A DNA stretch of 6,586 nucleotides from JAHEEL01 sp964581295 (GTDB taxonomy: Bacteria; Actinomycetota; Acidimicrobiia; Spongiisociales; UBA5794), in NCBI GenBank assembly GCA_964581295.1, contig CAZONX010000115.1, positions 1 through 6,586 of the forward strand, read 5' to 3'. Below the pieces are notes generated by a model. That model saw nothing but the letters and a program-made list of their open reading frames with translations, had not been told where the DNA came from and did no database searches. Shown here piece by piece: positions 5,432-6,586 of this stretch. The translations under genes were made by a program, and so were the position numbers. Every line of letters starts with the position of its first letter. The stretch's first letter is position 1.

Positions 5432-6586
5432 TCATGCCACGGGTTGGCGCAGTATGGCTCGCAGAAAGCGTCCGGTATGTGACTCCTCGAGTTCAGCGAC
5501 ACGCTCCGGTGTTCCTTCGGCGACGATCAGGCCTCCGCCGTCTCCCCCGCCTGGGCCGAGGTCAATGACCCAATCGGCCGTCTTGACCACGTCGAGATTG
5601 TGCTCGATCACGACGACCGTGTTCCCGGTGTCGACCAGGCGGTCGAGAACGCCGAGCAGCTTCCGGATGTCTTCGAAGTGCAGCCCGGTGGTGGGCTCGT
5701 CGAGGATGTAGAACGTGCGACCTGTTGATCGCTTGGCGAGCTCCGCTGCGAGCTTCACGCGCTGTGCTTCTCCCCCCGACAGGGTGGGAGCAGGCTGGCC
5801 GAGACGAACGTATCCGAGTCCAACGTCGAACAGCGTTCCAAGGATGCGCGCGATTCGCGGCTGGTTCTCGAAGAAGTGGAGCGCCTCTTCGATCGACATC
5901 TCCAGCACGTCGGCAATCGAGTGTCCTTTGAAGGTGACTTCGAGGGTGTCTCGGTTGTAGCGCCTGCCCTTGCACGTGTCGCAGGGGATGTAGACGTCGG
6001 GAAGGAAGTGCATCTCGATCTTGAGCGTCCCGTCGCCCTTGCAGGTCTCGCATCGGCCGCCGGCGACGTTGAAGGAGAAGCGCCCCGGCTTGTACCCGCG
6101 CATCTTCGCGTCCGGCGTGGTGGCAAATAGCTGGCGGATCGCGTCGAAAGCCTTGGTGTAGGTCACCGGATTCGAACGCGGCGTGCGCCCGATCGGCGAC
6201 TGGTCAATGTTGATGATCTTGTCGACGTGCTCGATGCCATCGATGCCCTGGTGCTGCCCGGGCAGTTGCTTCGCTCCGTGGAGTTCTGCATGCAGCGCCT
6301 TCGAGAGGATCTCCTGCACGAGCGAAGACTTGCCACTCCCTGAGACGCCGGTCACAGCGACGAAGCGACCAAGCGGGAACTCGACGTCGATGTCCTGGAG
6401 GTTGTTCTCGGCTGCGCCCCGAACATCCAGCGACAATCCCGACCCAGGCCGTCGCTGCGCAGGCACGGCGATGGAACGCCGACCCGCGAGGTAGTCGCCG
6501 GTCAACGACGCCGGTTCGCTCTCGATGTCGGCAAGGGTGCCTTCGGCGACGATCTTGCCGCCGTGCTCCCCGGCTCCTGGGCCGAT
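5432..6586 (-). CDS. uvrA: UvrABC excinuclease subunit A (UvrA), C-terminal 384 residues (cut by window edge)
   Basis: UvrA is the DNA-damage recognition ATPase that loads UvrB. The fragment starts in frame at the window edge with IGPGAGEHGGKIVAEG, the end of the first ATPase half, and runs to the normal C-terminus; the full protein would be about 950 residues. The second ABC domain is complete. It has Walker A GVSGSGKSS (fragment residues 80-88), the UvrA-typical QSPIGRTPRSNP (129-140), a zinc module Cys179-x2-Cys182 and Cys202-x2-Cys205, the signature LSGGEAQRVKLA (269-280), Walker B YILDEPTTGLH (293-303) and the switch His329 (IEHN). Every expected catalytic residue is present. The frame is open through the right edge, so a TTG near 6505 is an internal leucine and not the start. 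The stop at 5432 is followed almost at once by a hairpin, and then by a membrane-protein gene on the same strand. Confidence 0.98.
   Translation of the reverse strand: MGPGAGEHGGKIVAEGTLADIESEPASLTGDYLAGRRSIAVPAQRRPGSGLSLDVRGAAENNLQDIDVEFPLGRFVAVTGVSGSGKSSLVQEILSKALHAELHGAKQLPGQHQGIDGIEHVDKIINIDQSPIGRTPRSNPVTYTKAFDAIRQLFATTPDAKMRGYKPGRFSFNVAGGRCETCKGDGTLKIEMHFLPDVYIPCDTCKGRRYNRDTLEVTFKGHSIADVLEMSIEEALHFFENQPRIARILGTLFDVGLGYVRLGQPAPTLSGGEAQRVKLAAELAKRSTGRTFYILDEPTTGLHFEDIRKLLGVLDRLVDTGNTVVVIEHNLDVVKTADWVIDLGPGGGDGGGLIVAEGTPERVAELEESHTGRFLRAILRQPVA

Noticed and set aside
1..6586. CRISPR array, tRNA/rRNA, insertion sequence, toxin-antitoxin or phage genes
   Set aside because: No tandem spacer repeats, cloverleaf-like segments, transposase or integrase motifs, or terminal inverted repeats were found on reading both strands. 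Coding sequence fills nearly the whole window.

Overview
The window is a GC-rich bacterial chromosomal segment in which every convincing gene lies on the minus strand and points toward the left edge. Actinomycetota is the best fit. The first reason is the order uvrA, then uvrC, then rapZ, which is familiar there as part of the larger uvr / rapZ / yvcK / whiA neighbourhood. The second is an Arg-type P-loop in RapZ. The third is GC-rich coding with GTG/ATG starts and 4-8 base gene overlaps. A placement near Acidimicrobiia is possible but is only an impression.

Layout in transcription order, right to left. The 3' two-fifths of uvrA (6586-5432) ends the right side. A 57-base spacer with an 8-bp hairpin and a 12-base imperfect direct repeat follows. 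Next is a 725-residue polytopic membrane protein (5374-3197) resembling the GT-C / PTPS-related / YfhO-like superfamily. It overlaps by four bases (ATGA) a 234-residue SAM-dependent methyltransferase (3200-2496). A 75-residue uncharacterised protein with a strong Shine-Dalgarno sequence follows (2433-2206). Then come a complete 608-residue uvrC (2163-337) and the first 114 codons of rapZ (344-1), which overlaps uvrC by eight bases. There is no gene-free stretch longer than 62 bases.

Functionally there are two themes. UvrA and UvrC are the damage-recognition ATPase and the dual-incision nuclease of nucleotide excision repair, and both look intact over the visible residues. Between them sits a cell-envelope-flavoured pair, the membrane protein and the methyltransferase, which are probably translationally coupled. 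They may act on one surface glycan or lipid-linked substrate, but nothing here identifies it. RapZ is a P-loop nucleotide-binding regulator; its function in Actinomycetota is less clear than in Escherichia coli.

I do not see a defence system, CRISPR array, tRNA, rRNA, insertion sequence or phage remnant. The least explained items are the small ORF before uvrC, the large extracytoplasmic part of the membrane protein, and the structured repeat in the uvrA/membrane-gene spacer.
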